NCBI RefSeq assembly: GCF_003846185.1
Contig: NZ_ML123034.1
Location: 6,768,312 to 6,820,706 of the forward strand
Source of the DNA: Streptomyces sp. ADI96-02
Lineage (GTDB): Bacteria; Actinomycetota; Actinomycetes; Streptomycetales; Streptomycetaceae
Length of the DNA: 52,395 nucleotides
Direction: 5' to 3'
In this document: positions 17,188 to 25,349 of the stretch, piece after piece
Layout of the letters: each line of letters starts with the position of its first letter
How positions within the stretch are numbered: position 1 is the stretch's first letter
Made by a program: the position numbers and the translations under genes
Notes under the pieces: generated by a model
Databases searched by the model: none
The model's input: only the letters and a program-made list of their open reading frames with translations
Told to the model about the DNA's origin: nothing

Positions 17188-19425
17188 TCAGCGCAGCGCC
17201 GCGGGCAGCTCCTCGCGGTGGATGACGCCGAGCCGCTGGGTGGCCCGGGTCAGCGCCACGTACAGATCGCTCGTGCCGTACCGGCCCGGCTCCACGACCA
17301 GCACGTGGTCGAATTCGAGCCCCTTGGCCTGGCGCGGGTCCAGCAGCACCACCGGGCGGGTGAGGTCGGGCTCGCCGCCGGCCGCGACTCCGTCCAGCGG
17401 AGCGGCGATCTCCTCGTGCAGCTCCCGTGGCGCGATCACCGCCAGCCGCCCCTCCCCGGGCGTCATTTCCACCACCGCCCGCGCCACCGCGCCCGCCAGA
17501 TCCGCGCCCGCGTTCCGCCGCCACGGCGTCCGGCCGGTGGAGCGCACCGCCCCGGGCGGCTCGAAGGCGGGGTCCTTCTCCCGCACCACCGCTGCGGCCA
17601 GTTCCATGATCTCGGCGGGCGTCCGGTAGTTCACCGTCAGCTTCACGTGCTCGAAGCGGTCGCCGACGTACGGCCGCAGGATCTCCTGCCACGAACCGAC
17701 GCCCGCCTCCTCGGAGGTCTGCGCCGGGTCGCCGACCAGCGTCAGCGACCGGGTCGGCGAGCGCCGCATCAGCAGCCGCCACGCCATGGGCGACAGCTCC
17801 TGCGCCTCGTCGACGATGATGTGCCCGAACGCCCAGCTCCGGTCGGCGGCGGCACGTTCGGCCGCGCTGCGGTGATCGGCCTCCTCCTGGCGCTCCGCCA
17901 TGCGTTCGGCGTCGATGATGTCGTGGGCGGCGAGGAGTTCGGACTCCTCGTCCTCGAACTCGTAGGACTGCGAACCCCGTGACAGTTCCAGGACGCCCTG
18001 CGCGTAGGCGACGCGCTCCTGCCGCTCGGCCTCGGCGGCGGCCCGCTCGGCGCTGTCGTCGACCCCGAGCAGTTCGGCCGCCTCGTCGAGCAGCGGTACG
18101 TCGCCGGGCGTCCAGCGCCTCTCCAGGGGCGAGCGCCTGATGGCTTCGGCGTCCGCGTCCGACACGTAGACCGGATCGGCCAGGTACTCGGTGAGGAAGC
18201 CCTCCGGGGTGAGCGGCGGCCACAGCTCGTCGACGGCGGCGTGCACCTCCTTGCTCACGGCCACGCCCCGCCCGAGCTGCGCGATGTCGTCCGGACCGAG
18301 GAAGTTGGGCCCGCCGTAGGGGTCGGCGCCGATGCGCTCGGCGAGCTGCGCGGTGAGCGCGTCGATGACCCGGAAGGCGAAGTGGGGGCGGGCGAGGTTG
18401 TGCGGCAGCAGGGTGTCGCGGGCCGCCTGCCGAGCTTCGTAGGCGATCTCCCAGTCCAGGATCAGGTCACCGCCGTCGTCGTGCGGAATGACCAGCGCGG
18501 CACCGGGTTCGGGCAGCCGCTGCCGGTCGCGTACGGCGAGGGAGAGCGCCTCGGCCATCGCCTCGCCGCCCTTGACCGCCGCCGCGCGCGGCGTGTCGGA
18601 GCCCGTCGCCCGCACTCCGGGGAACAGCTCCGCCTGCGTGGCCAGCAGGACCCCCGTCTCACCGAGCGCGGGCAGCACCTCGGCGATGTACTGGAGGAAC
18701 GCCGGGTTGGGGCCCACGATCAGCACGGCGCGCTTGGCCAGCAGCTCGCGCTGCTCGTACAGGAGGAAGGCGGCCCGGTGCAGAGCGACCGCGGTCTTCC
18801 CGGTGCCGGGGCCGCCCTCGACGACCAGCACACCGCGGTGCGGGGCGCGGATGATGCGGTCCTGGTCCTCCTGGATGGTCCGCACGATGTCGCCCATGCG
18901 GCCGGTGCGCGCGGCGTCGAGCGCCGCCAGCAGGACGGTGTCGCCGTTCGGATCCTCGAAACCGGTCCGCTCCCGGTCCCCGAGGTCGAGGATCTCGTCA
19001 TGGAGCTCGGTCACCGAACGCCCCTCGGTGGCGATGTGGCGACGTCTGCGCAACCCCATCGGGGTGTGGCCGGTGGCCAGATAGAAAGGCCGGGCGACCG
19101 GCGCGCGCCAGTCGATGAGGAGGGGCGTGCGCGCGGAGTCGTCCTCGCGGATGCCGACACGGCCGATATGGTGCGACGTGCCGTCGGCGAAGTCGATGCG
19201 GCCGAAACAGAGCGAGCCGTCCACCGCGTTGAGCGCGGCCAGCAGGCCCGAACGCTCCGCGACGAGGACGTCCCGTTCCAGCCGGGCCTGGAGCCCTGTC
19301 CCGACCGGCGTCAGCGCCTCCTCGACGCCCCGCGCGGCGACTCCGCGCAGATCGTCGACACGGTCGTGGAGCCGGTCGATGAATTCCTGCTCCTCGTGCA
19401 ATTCGACGCTCTCCCGGTTTGACAA
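17188..19425 (-). CDS. HelD/HelR-family RNA polymerase-associated UvrD-like ATPase
   Basis: This is a 745-residue superfamily 1 ATPase with a coiled N-terminal arm (residues 5-55), the HelD-type domain (SLCFGRIDF, IDWRAPVARPFY), Walker A GGPGTGKT (Lys210), the VDEAQ Walker B near residue 539 and GDPAQT. HelD proteins bind and dislodge stalled RNA polymerase; the actinobacterial HelR branch displaces rifamycins. A TTG start at 19425 is chosen because GGGGAG lies 5 nt before it and the protein then begins SNRESVELHEEQEF, a normal HelD start. Upstream in-frame codons lie in promoter-like, GC-poor DNA. Confidence 0.87.
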   Translation of the reverse strand: MSNRESVELHEEQEFIDRLHDRVDDLRGVAARGVEEALTPVGTGLQARLERDVLVAERSGLLAALNAVDGSLCFGRIDFADGTSHHIGRVGIREDDSARTPLLIDWRAPVARPFYLATGHTPMGLRRRRHIATEGRSVTELHDEILDLGDRERTGFEDPNGDTVLLAALDAARTGRMGDIVRTIQEDQDRIIRAPHRGVLVVEGGPGTGKTAVALHRAAFLLYEQRELLAKRAVLIVGPNPAFLQYIAEVLPALGETGVLLATQAELFPGVRATGSDTPRAAAVKGGEAMAEALSLAVRDRQRLPEPGAALVIPHDDGGDLILDWEIAYEARQAARDTLLPHNLARPHFAFRVIDALTAQLAERIGADPYGGPNFLGPDDIAQLGRGVAVSKEVHAAVDELWPPLTPEGFLTEYLADPVYVSDADAEAIRRSPLERRWTPGDVPLLDEAAELLGVDDSAERAAAEAERQERVAYAQGVLELSRGSQSYEFEDEESELLAAHDIIDAERMAERQEEADHRSAAERAAADRSWAFGHIIVDEAQELSPMAWRLLMRRSPTRSLTLVGDPAQTSEEAGVGSWQEILRPYVGDRFEHVKLTVNYRTPAEIMELAAAVVREKDPAFEPPGAVRSTGRTPWRRNAGADLAGAVARAVVEMTPGEGRLAVIAPRELHEEIAAPLDGVAAGGEPDLTRPVVLLDPRQAKGLEFDHVLVVEPGRYGTSDLYVALTRATQRLGVIHREELPAALR

Positions 19426-19457
19426 AACAACTCCCCGCCGGATATGGTTCCTCTTGT

Positions 19458-19478
19458 AAGGCCCCTTCGCGGGGCCTT
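19458..19478. promoter_or_regulatory. Hairpin in the helD 5' leader
   Basis: A perfect 8-bp stem (AAGGCCCC and GGGGCCTT) with loop TTCGC lies 33 bp before the TTG start. On the plus strand it is followed by TTCTTCGTTT and looks like a terminator; on the minus strand it would be folded in the helD leader and could attenuate or stabilise the transcript. Confidence 0.5.
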
Positions 19479-19502
19479 TCTTCGTTTCACGCAGAAGAAT
19501 CC

Positions 19503-19549
19503 AATATACGCGCGAAAATCCCCGGGGCGCAATTACGGACCGGGGATTT
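19503..19549 (-). promoter_or_regulatory. Candidate helD promoter with -35 box inside an inverted repeat
   Basis: On the minus strand, TTGCGC (19532-19527) and TATATT (19508-19503) are spaced 18 bp. A perfect 10-bp inverted repeat, AAATCCCCGG at 19516-19525 with its complement at 19540-19549, brackets the -35 box, so a bound regulator could block it. The sequence does not match the known rifamycin-associated element. Confidence 0.45.
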
Positions 19550-19768
19550 CCGCTGTCCCGGCGGGCGGCGGGCGGCGGGCGGCGTCGGGCCCGGAGCGCA
19601 CCTGTCGGCGCTGAGAGGCCGGCCCCCGCGCGAGTGCGCACCCAACTCTGCGTCCGTCCAGGTGCATTCCGTCCGGAGGGGGCGTGTCCTCACGTCCGCG
19701 GCGCGTCTGCGGGTAAGGGTTGGATCTCGGAACCATTCGTTACGTACGCACTCCGAGAGGGAGCACTC

Positions 19769-20020
19769 ATGCTTCGCCGTATCGCGTTCACCCTGGCCAC
19801 CGTCGCCGTCGCCGGATTCGTCGCGGCCGCCCCCGCCGCCGCGTCCGACCGGGAGGGCGGAAAGGTCGCCGCCGGCTACCAGGAGATCGAGGGGCACCGC
19901 GCGAGCGGGGAGTTCCTGAACCTGGGCGGCCCGTACGGGATCACCTACGCCAAGGGCGAGATGGAGCACCTCCGCGCCGAGCGCGGCTACTTCTACGCCG
20001 AGTACCTTCAGGGCCGCTGA
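19769..20020 (+). CDS. Small secreted protein of unknown function
   Basis: This 83-residue protein has a clear Sec signal peptide (positive LRR, hydrophobic AFTLATVAVAGFVAA, cleavage probably after APAAAS, about residue 26). The mature part is about 57 residues, charged, Cys-free, rich in Gly/Glu/Tyr, and ends YAEYLQGR. A GAGAGGGAG ribosome site precedes the ATG. No known domain was recognised. A terminator follows 20 bp downstream, so it is monocistronic. Confidence 0.8.
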   Translation: MLRRIAFTLATVAVAGFVAAAPAAASDREGGKVAAGYQEIEGHRASGEFLNLGGPYGITYAKGEMEHLRAERGYFYAEYLQGR

Positions 20021-20039
20021 CCTCTCCAGCGGCACGACC

Positions 20040-20065
20040 GGGCCCACCCCGCACGGGGTGGGCCC
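20040..20065 (+). terminator. Terminator after the small secreted protein gene
   Basis: An 11-bp perfect stem (GGGCCCACCCC with its complement) with loop GCAC is followed by TGTTCC. It lies between two convergent genes and may serve both. Confidence 0.75.
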
Positions 20066-20097
20066 TGTTCCGTCACCGCGCGGAGAGGTGGTGCGGG

Positions 20098-20526
20098 TCA
20101 GACCTCGCCGAGGTCCGAACTGAGCCAGTGGCGGGGCTGCATGGAGATGACGACCTGCTCCCCGTGTTCCCGCCAGGCGAAGTCGACGTAGGCGTCGACC
20201 TTCTCGGGCCGCAGGTAGCGCGACGCCATCTCGACGAGTTGTTCACGCGTTGCCGGGAGCGTCGAGACGACGGGGCCCTCGACGGACACGTACCGAACGG
20301 TCGGCGTGACGCGGTCGACCATCAGGCTGAACCGTCCGGCCCCGGCGATCAGCCTTCCCTTGCGGGAGTCGCGGCCCGTCATGATCCAGAGGTCGCCGCC
20401 CGGCGCGTACTGGTACCAGATGGGCACGGTGAGCGGGGCGCGCCCCTTCTCCGCCGAGGCCACGGCCAGCGCGGCGACATGCGGCTCGGCCAGGAATTGC
20501 TCGCGTTCCTCGTGGGTCAGCGCCAC
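20098..20526 (-). CDS. Pyridoxamine 5'-phosphate oxidase (PPOX) family flavoprotein
   Basis: This 142-residue split-barrel protein starts with ALTHEEREQFLAEPHVAALAV and contains LTVPIWYQYAPGGDLWIMTG and GRFSLMVDRVTPTVRYVSVEGPV, the usual pattern of FMN- or F420-binding PPOX-family proteins. The exact cofactor and substrate are unknown. The GTG start at 20526 follows AAGGAG by 5 nt. Confidence 0.88.
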   Translation of the reverse strand: MALTHEEREQFLAEPHVAALAVASAEKGRAPLTVPIWYQYAPGGDLWIMTGRDSRKGRLIAGAGRFSLMVDRVTPTVRYVSVEGPVVSTLPATREQLVEMASRYLRPEKVDAYVDFAWREHGEQVVISMQPRHWLSSDLGEV

Positions 20527-20648
20527 GGGCACTCCTTCATCGACTGGTCGTGCTGCGTCCGGTTGTCCTGTCTCCAGGATGCAGTACCGGGCGTCCCGCG
20601 TCCCGTCGCCGCCGCACGCGTCGGCTTCTTCCCCGAGCCACCGAGGCC

Positions 20649-20686
20649 GCTGAGCCGTCAGCCCGCCGTCAGCCCGCCGGCTCAGC
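20649..20686 (-). terminator. Hairpin at the end of the carotenoid oxygenase gene
   Basis: A 9-bp perfect stem (GCTGAGCCG with its complement) overlaps the stop codon of the oxygenase gene; the 20-nt loop contains two copies of CCGTCAGCCCG. It is the only terminator-like structure in the 155 bp before the PPOX gene. Confidence 0.45.
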
Positions 20687-22136
20687 CGGTCGCGCCGTCG
20701 TCCTCGGCCGGCAGCCAGGCGCCGTGCAGGCCGAGCGGCACGCGGACGGGGATGCGCACCCGGGCCACGGGGCCGCTCGCGGGGTCCTGGTCCGGGATGA
20801 TCAGGAACCAACTCGTGCCGTCGGTACGGTCGGTGGCGAAGGTCATCCAGTATCCGCCGTCGCTGTCGCCGCCGTCCGGTCCGGGCGCCGGGGCGAACAC
20901 CGGCTCGCCGACGGAGAGGTCTCCGGCGTTCCAGGTCTGCGAGGCGGTCTCCGAGCCCCGGTGGTCGTACCAGCGCAGCGCGTCGTACTCGCCGGACAGC
21001 AGCCCGGCCGTCCGGCCGCTGTCGGCGGCGACGGCCGAACGCCGGTGCGGGCGGCCGGTCATCCGGTCGTCGATGCGGGGGAGCTCGATCCTCCGGTCGT
21101 CCAACTGCGTGCGGCGCAGGGTGCCGGCGACCGGATCGATGACGGCCCTCGTCAGCCCCTTGTACGTTCCGCTGCCCGCGTCGAGAGGGGCCGGCCCGAG
21201 CGTGAGGCTCGGCCACTGCACGTACTCCAGCACGACGTCGCCGTCCGGGGCGTTGTCGTAGGCGTTGACGGTGTGCCAGAGCCAGAACGCGTCGTCGTGC
21301 GCCCAGCGGACGGGCCCGCCGTCCCGGGGGATGAGCACCACCCGGGTTCCCTCCTCGGGGCGCCAGGCGATGAAGGCCCCGCCGCTCATGGCCGCCTCGA
21401 TGTCGAAGAAGGCGGGCGCCAGGACGAGGACCAGGTACCGCTCGGTGAGAGCCATGTCGTGGATCATCACGGGTCGGTCGGCACCGGCCACGGGCGTCGG
21501 GCCCCGCCGGACGGTCCCGTCCGGACCGATGAGCGACCAGGTGAGGAAGGGCGGTTCCAGCGCGTAGCAGAAGACGGCCATCTCGCCCGTGACCGGATCG
21601 ATCTTGGGATGCGCCGTGATGCCCGCGGGCAGTCGCCCGCCGAAGGTCTCCTTGCGCAGGGTCTCCAGTTCCGGGCTCATCAGGAACGGGCAGCCGGACT
21701 CGGCCAGGGCGAGGAGCCGCCCCGCGTGCCGCACCACGTTGATGTCGGGCATGTCCCTGAAGGTGTTGGCGAGATCGGGCCCCACCTCCTCCGGACCCGG
21801 GGTCACCAGCGATTCGACGCCGCCCCACAGGGCGTGTCCCGCACGTTCCTCGGCGCGGAGGCTCGGCGTCCGCACGAAGCGGTTGCGGTAGCCGGCCGAA
21901 CCCTGCGAGACGCGGACGCTGTGGAGCATCCCGTCGCCGTCGATCGGATACAGGTAGGAGCCGATGGGCGTGAAGCGGGGATTGGGCCCGTTGCGTACGT
22001 AGGAGCCGTCGAGATCGGCCGGTATCTCGCCGACGACCTGGAGAGCGGCTTCGTCGACCTCCTCGGTGACCGGGGCGAACCGTCCGGTGAGGTGGGCGAC
22101 CCGCGACGGGTCGAACGTGGCGGCCTGGGCGTTCAT
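20682..22136 (-). CDS. Carotenoid cleavage oxygenase family protein
   Basis: This 484-residue seven-bladed beta-propeller dioxygenase keeps all four Fe(II) ligand His residues of the family: H176 (ITAHPKIDP), H226 (MIHDMALTE), H288 (WHTVNAYD) and H471 (LGLHGAW). The N-terminal DLDGSYVRNGPNPRF and GDGMLHSV are also typical. It cleaves double bonds in apocarotenoids, stilbenes or similar polyenes; the substrate is undetermined and no carotenoid genes are adjacent. An AGGAGG site precedes the ATG. Confidence 0.93.
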   Translation of the reverse strand: MNAQAATFDPSRVAHLTGRFAPVTEEVDEAALQVVGEIPADLDGSYVRNGPNPRFTPIGSYLYPIDGDGMLHSVRVSQGSAGYRNRFVRTPSLRAEERAGHALWGGVESLVTPGPEEVGPDLANTFRDMPDINVVRHAGRLLALAESGCPFLMSPELETLRKETFGGRLPAGITAHPKIDPVTGEMAVFCYALEPPFLTWSLIGPDGTVRRGPTPVAGADRPVMIHDMALTERYLVLVLAPAFFDIEAAMSGGAFIAWRPEEGTRVVLIPRDGGPVRWAHDDAFWLWHTVNAYDNAPDGDVVLEYVQWPSLTLGPAPLDAGSGTYKGLTRAVIDPVAGTLRRTQLDDRRIELPRIDDRMTGRPHRRSAVAADSGRTAGLLSGEYDALRWYDHRGSETASQTWNAGDLSVGEPVFAPAPGPDGGDSDGGYWMTFATDRTDGTSWFLIIPDQDPASGPVARVRIPVRVPLGLHGAWLPAEDDGATG

Positions 22137-22271
22137 CGTGACCTCCTGCGGCGTAAGGCAGCGGCGTGCGCTCCCTCGATTCGACCACCGCGGGTGCCGC
22201 CGGGCGACTTGTCGCGTCGGGGAGGAGCCGTGGTTCGCGAAGCTCGCGGGCGGAGCGATCGCCGAGCGCCT

Positions 22272-22333
22272 CCCGCGTACGTCCAGAGGGCGCGTACGTC
22301 GAGGGGGCGCGTACGTCGAGAGGGCGCGTACCC
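22272..22333. repeat. 17-bp tandem repeats (about 3.6 copies)
   Basis: Units GGCGCGTACGTCGAGGG, with one to three changes, run at 22272-22288, 22289-22305 and 22306-22322, plus 11 bp of a fourth. The array abuts and partly forms the stem of the DoxX gene terminator. Confidence 0.85.
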
Positions 22334-22362
22334 GCCCCGTCCGGGCCGGTACGCGCCCCCTC
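22301..22362 (-). terminator. Terminator of the DoxX-like gene, with alternative repeat-encoded stems
   Basis: GTACGCGCCCCCTC (22349-22362) pairs perfectly with 22301-22314 and, with one mismatch over a 15-bp stem, with the closer repeat copy at 22318-22332. It lies 25 bp after the stop codon of the DoxX-like gene. Confidence 0.6.
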
Positions 22363-22386
22363 ATGCGGCGGGGTGGCCGCCCGGTA

Positions 22387-22983
22387 TCAGCCGCCCGGCA
22401 GGGCCTCGCGGGCCGAGCCGGCGACGGAGCGGACGGCCTGCCCGGTCCCGTGCACGGCGTCGGACGCCGACCTGCCGGCCGTCGCCGCCACCCGCTGGGC
22501 GCGATCGCCTGCCCAGGTCGCCCCACGGTGCACCGTCCTGTTGCCCCGGGACACCGCCGTGCGGGTCCGGTAGGCGAGTGACGGCTTGCCGTGGGTGTCG
22601 GCGGCGGCGATGAGCAGCCCGCCGATCAGGCCCAGGTTCTTGGCGAACTGGAGCCGTTGCAGCGTGCGCCGATCGGGGTCCTCCTCCTTCCACCAGGCGT
22701 GGCCGGCGAGAGTCGTCGGCACGAGACTCGCGGCCAGGGCGAGCGAGGCGAAGCGCGGGAACCTGCCCAGTGTGAGCAGCGCGCCCGCGCCGAACTGCAC
22801 GGCCGCGTTGATCCGGACCAGGTGGACGGGGTCCTCGGTGAGCGGGCCGATACGTCGCGCCAGGGGCACCGCGACCGCCTCGGCGGCCGGGGCCGCCCCG
22901 TGCGGGTCGCGCAGAGTGCGCAGGCCCCCGGCGACGAAGGGTGCGGCCAGCAGGGGCCGGGCGATTCTTCTCAGGACAGCCAT
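22387..22983 (-). CDS. DoxX-like membrane protein
   Basis: This 198-residue protein starts MAVLRRIARPLLAAPFVAGGLRTLRDP, as usual for actinobacterial DoxX family members. It has three to four membrane segments up to about residue 125 (GGLLIAA), then a basic hydrophilic tail of about 70 residues unusual for the family. DoxX proteins are linked to redox and thiol stress in mycobacteria; the role here is unknown. The ATG at 22983 was chosen by homology; the frame continues open upstream without a ribosome site. Confidence 0.8.
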   Translation of the reverse strand: MAVLRRIARPLLAAPFVAGGLRTLRDPHGAAPAAEAVAVPLARRIGPLTEDPVHLVRINAAVQFGAGALLTLGRFPRFASLALAASLVPTTLAGHAWWKEEDPDRRTLQRLQFAKNLGLIGGLLIAAADTHGKPSLAYRTRTAVSRGNRTVHRGATWAGDRAQRVAATAGRSASDAVHGTGQAVRSVAGSAREALPGG

Positions 22984-23242
22984 GCCCCGTCGTCTGCCCG
23001 GTGCGGCGCCCGGCATACGTGGCCGAGGACGGACCGCGTCCGGCGGTACCGCGAGCGGGGGACGCGGAGCTGATCGACAATGACGGGCAGGAGCCGGCGG
23101 CGGCCGACCACGCCGCCGTCCCGGCCGAGAGGAGGAACGGCGGCATGGGCGGACAGCCGCTGCCGGCGCACCGGGCTCCGCGCCCGGGGAGCGCCGCGCG
23201 CGCGAGGCCGGGCACGCGGTCCGGAGCGAAGGGGACGCGGGT

Positions 23243-25312
23243 GTGATCACCGGCGCTGACAGGGCCCCGATCCTCCGCCGGGCGGTCCGGGTGACCGTCG
23301 CGGTGAGCGCCGGCTTCTACCCGCTGCTGTACGCGGCGGGGCAGCCCATCGCGGCCGTCTACGCGCTCTTCGCCCCCATCGCGCTCGGCCTGCTCTCCGC
23401 CATCCCCGGGTCCGGCCGGCAGCGGGCGTCCGTCGTGCTGCGGGCCCTTCCCGTGGCCCTCGTGCTGGTGATCCTCGGAACGTTCCTCGCGGCTCACACC
23501 TGGGCCGCCGCCGCGGGCATGCTCGTCGTCGGCTTCGTCCTGGCCTTCGCCGCCGTGGCCGGGCCCCGTGCGGCCGGAGCCGCCCCGGGCCTCCAGCTCT
23601 TCTACATGCTCGCCTGCTTCCCGCCGTACGCTCCCGGGTCGCTGGCGGAGCGGCTGTCGGGGCTGGCCGTGGGAACGCTGGTGCTCGCCCTCTGCGAGAT
23701 GCTGCTCCCGGAGCCGCCCGCCGACTCCTACCGGGATCGGCTGGCGACCGCGCTGGACACGGCCGCCCGGGGCGCGTCGCCCGGCGGGCCGACGCCCGGG
23801 GAGCTTCGCGAGGCCGGCTCCCGGCTCCGCCTGCGCGACGTCCCGCCCGCGGAATGCCCGGCGGGCGCCGGCCGCCGGGAGCGCGCGCTGGAACAGGGCG
23901 GGCGCACCGTACGCCGCCTCCTGGACCAGTTGGCGGCGCTGGCCGCGGCCCCGTCGCCGGCCGTCGATCCCGCTTCCGCGACGCTTCTGGGCCGGGTCGC
24001 GGAGCTGTGCACCGCCTCCGCGCGCTTCCTGCGCACCGGAAAGGACCAGCCGGCCGCCGGGGAACTGGAGCGGGCCATGCGGAGCTTCCAGGCGGAGCGC
24101 GTCCGTCTGACGTCCGGGCCGCCCGGCAGCGCGCCGCCGGACGACGTGCTGCGCCATCAGTCGCGGGTGCTGGCCCTGGCCGAGTCCGCGCGCATGGTGG
24201 AGATCACCACCGACATCGGGGTGCACGGCAGGCCGACCGAACCGCCCGTACCGCGCCGGCTCTTCTGGTACGCCGAACTCTCCAACCCGAGGCTGTGGGC
24301 CCGGCGGGTCACCGGGAACGTGACGCTCAGATCGGTGCTGTTCCAGAACGCCGTGCGGACGGCACTCGGCCTCACCGCGGCCCGACTGGTGGCCGGGTAC
24401 CTCGATCTGGCTCACGGGTTCTGGGTGCTGCTGGCCGTGCTGACGCTCGGACGCACCACGGCGGGCGAGACCTGGCAGGCGGTCCGCCGGGCAGTGGCCG
24501 GGACGGCCGTCGGAGCGCTGGTGGCGGGACTGCTCCTGGTCGGACTCGGCACGCACACCGACGTCTACGCCGGCCTGCTGGCCCCCGCGATGCTGGTCGG
24601 CTTCGCGCTCGGGCCGCTGCTCGGGCTCGCCTACACGCAGGGACTGTTCACCCTGATCGTGGCCACCGCTTTCGCGCAGGTCTCGCCGGTCACCTGGCGG
24701 CTCTCCGAGGCCCGGATGATCGACGTCGTCACCGGCAGCGTGATCGGCCTGCTGTGCGGGCTGCTGGCCTGGCCGGCCGGGGCCGGGCGGGAAGTCCACC
24801 GCGCGATGGCGCGGCTGCTGCGCTCCTGCGGCACGCTGGTGCCGGTGACGGCCCAGGAACTGCTGCAACCGTCGTCCGGCGCGAGCGCCTCACCCCAGAC
24901 CCTGCCGAGCGTCCATCTCCTGCGCCTGGCCGAGGCGGCGTACGGGCAGTACCGCAGCGAGTCCGCGAGCGCCCGGGAGCCCGGCGGCGCGGACTGGCAC
25001 GCGGTGCTCATCTCGGCCAACCACATCATCCTCGGCGCCCACTGGCTGCCTCGCTTCGGCCTCCGCCCGCTCGCGGCCCCCACCGCCCCGTCCATCGAGC
25101 GGGCCAGGGGCACGGCGGCGGACCTGGAGGCGGAGGCCGACCGGATCGCACTCCTGCTCACCGGCGGCCGACCGGTGCCCGGCGCGTCTCTCCTTCCGGC
25201 GGCGGGCGGTGTACCGCAGGCGCCGCTGCCGGTCGACCTGGAGGTGTGGATGACGGGCCTCGCCCACCAGTTCCGCCGCATCGAGGGGTCCATCACGCCG
25301 CCGCGTCCCTGA
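23243..25312 (+). CDS. FUSC-family (aromatic acid exporter-like) membrane protein
   Basis: This 689-residue protein has two membrane blocks (about residues 15-160 and 365-515) separated and followed by cytoplasmic helical regions, the repeat architecture of FUSC/YccS/ArAE proteins. Family-like segments include GFWVLLAVLTLGRTTAGETWQAVRRAVAGTAVGALVAGL. Members export aromatic acids or unknown solutes. A GTG start follows an AAGGGGA site. It is divergent from the DoxX-like gene. Confidence 0.88.
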   Translation: MITGADRAPILRRAVRVTVAVSAGFYPLLYAAGQPIAAVYALFAPIALGLLSAIPGSGRQRASVVLRALPVALVLVILGTFLAAHTWAAAAGMLVVGFVLAFAAVAGPRAAGAAPGLQLFYMLACFPPYAPGSLAERLSGLAVGTLVLALCEMLLPEPPADSYRDRLATALDTAARGASPGGPTPGELREAGSRLRLRDVPPAECPAGAGRRERALEQGGRTVRRLLDQLAALAAAPSPAVDPASATLLGRVAELCTASARFLRTGKDQPAAGELERAMRSFQAERVRLTSGPPGSAPPDDVLRHQSRVLALAESARMVEITTDIGVHGRPTEPPVPRRLFWYAELSNPRLWARRVTGNVTLRSVLFQNAVRTALGLTAARLVAGYLDLAHGFWVLLAVLTLGRTTAGETWQAVRRAVAGTAVGALVAGLLLVGLGTHTDVYAGLLAPAMLVGFALGPLLGLAYTQGLFTLIVATAFAQVSPVTWRLSEARMIDVVTGSVIGLLCGLLAWPAGAGREVHRAMARLLRSCGTLVPVTAQELLQPSSGASASPQTLPSVHLLRLAEAAYGQYRSESASAREPGGADWHAVLISANHIILGAHWLPRFGLRPLAAPTAPSIERARGTAADLEAEADRIALLLTGGRPVPGASLLPAAGGVPQAPLPVDLEVWMTGLAHQFRRIEGSITPPRP

Positions 25313-25349
25313 GCGCACGCGGCGGGCCGCACGCCCCCGGGGCGTCCGG

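Larger units (their letters stand above)
19426..19768. other. helD upstream region (343 bp)
   Basis: This divergent region holds the helD promoter, its flanking inverted repeat and a leader hairpin (listed separately), then DNA up to the small secreted protein on the plus strand. The part from 19495 to 19550 is clearly less GC-rich than neighbouring genes. Confidence 0.6.

Noticed and set aside
19500..19550. Rifamycin-associated element upstream of helD
   Set aside because: The inverted repeat does not match the GGGGCTTGCGGCAAG core of that element.
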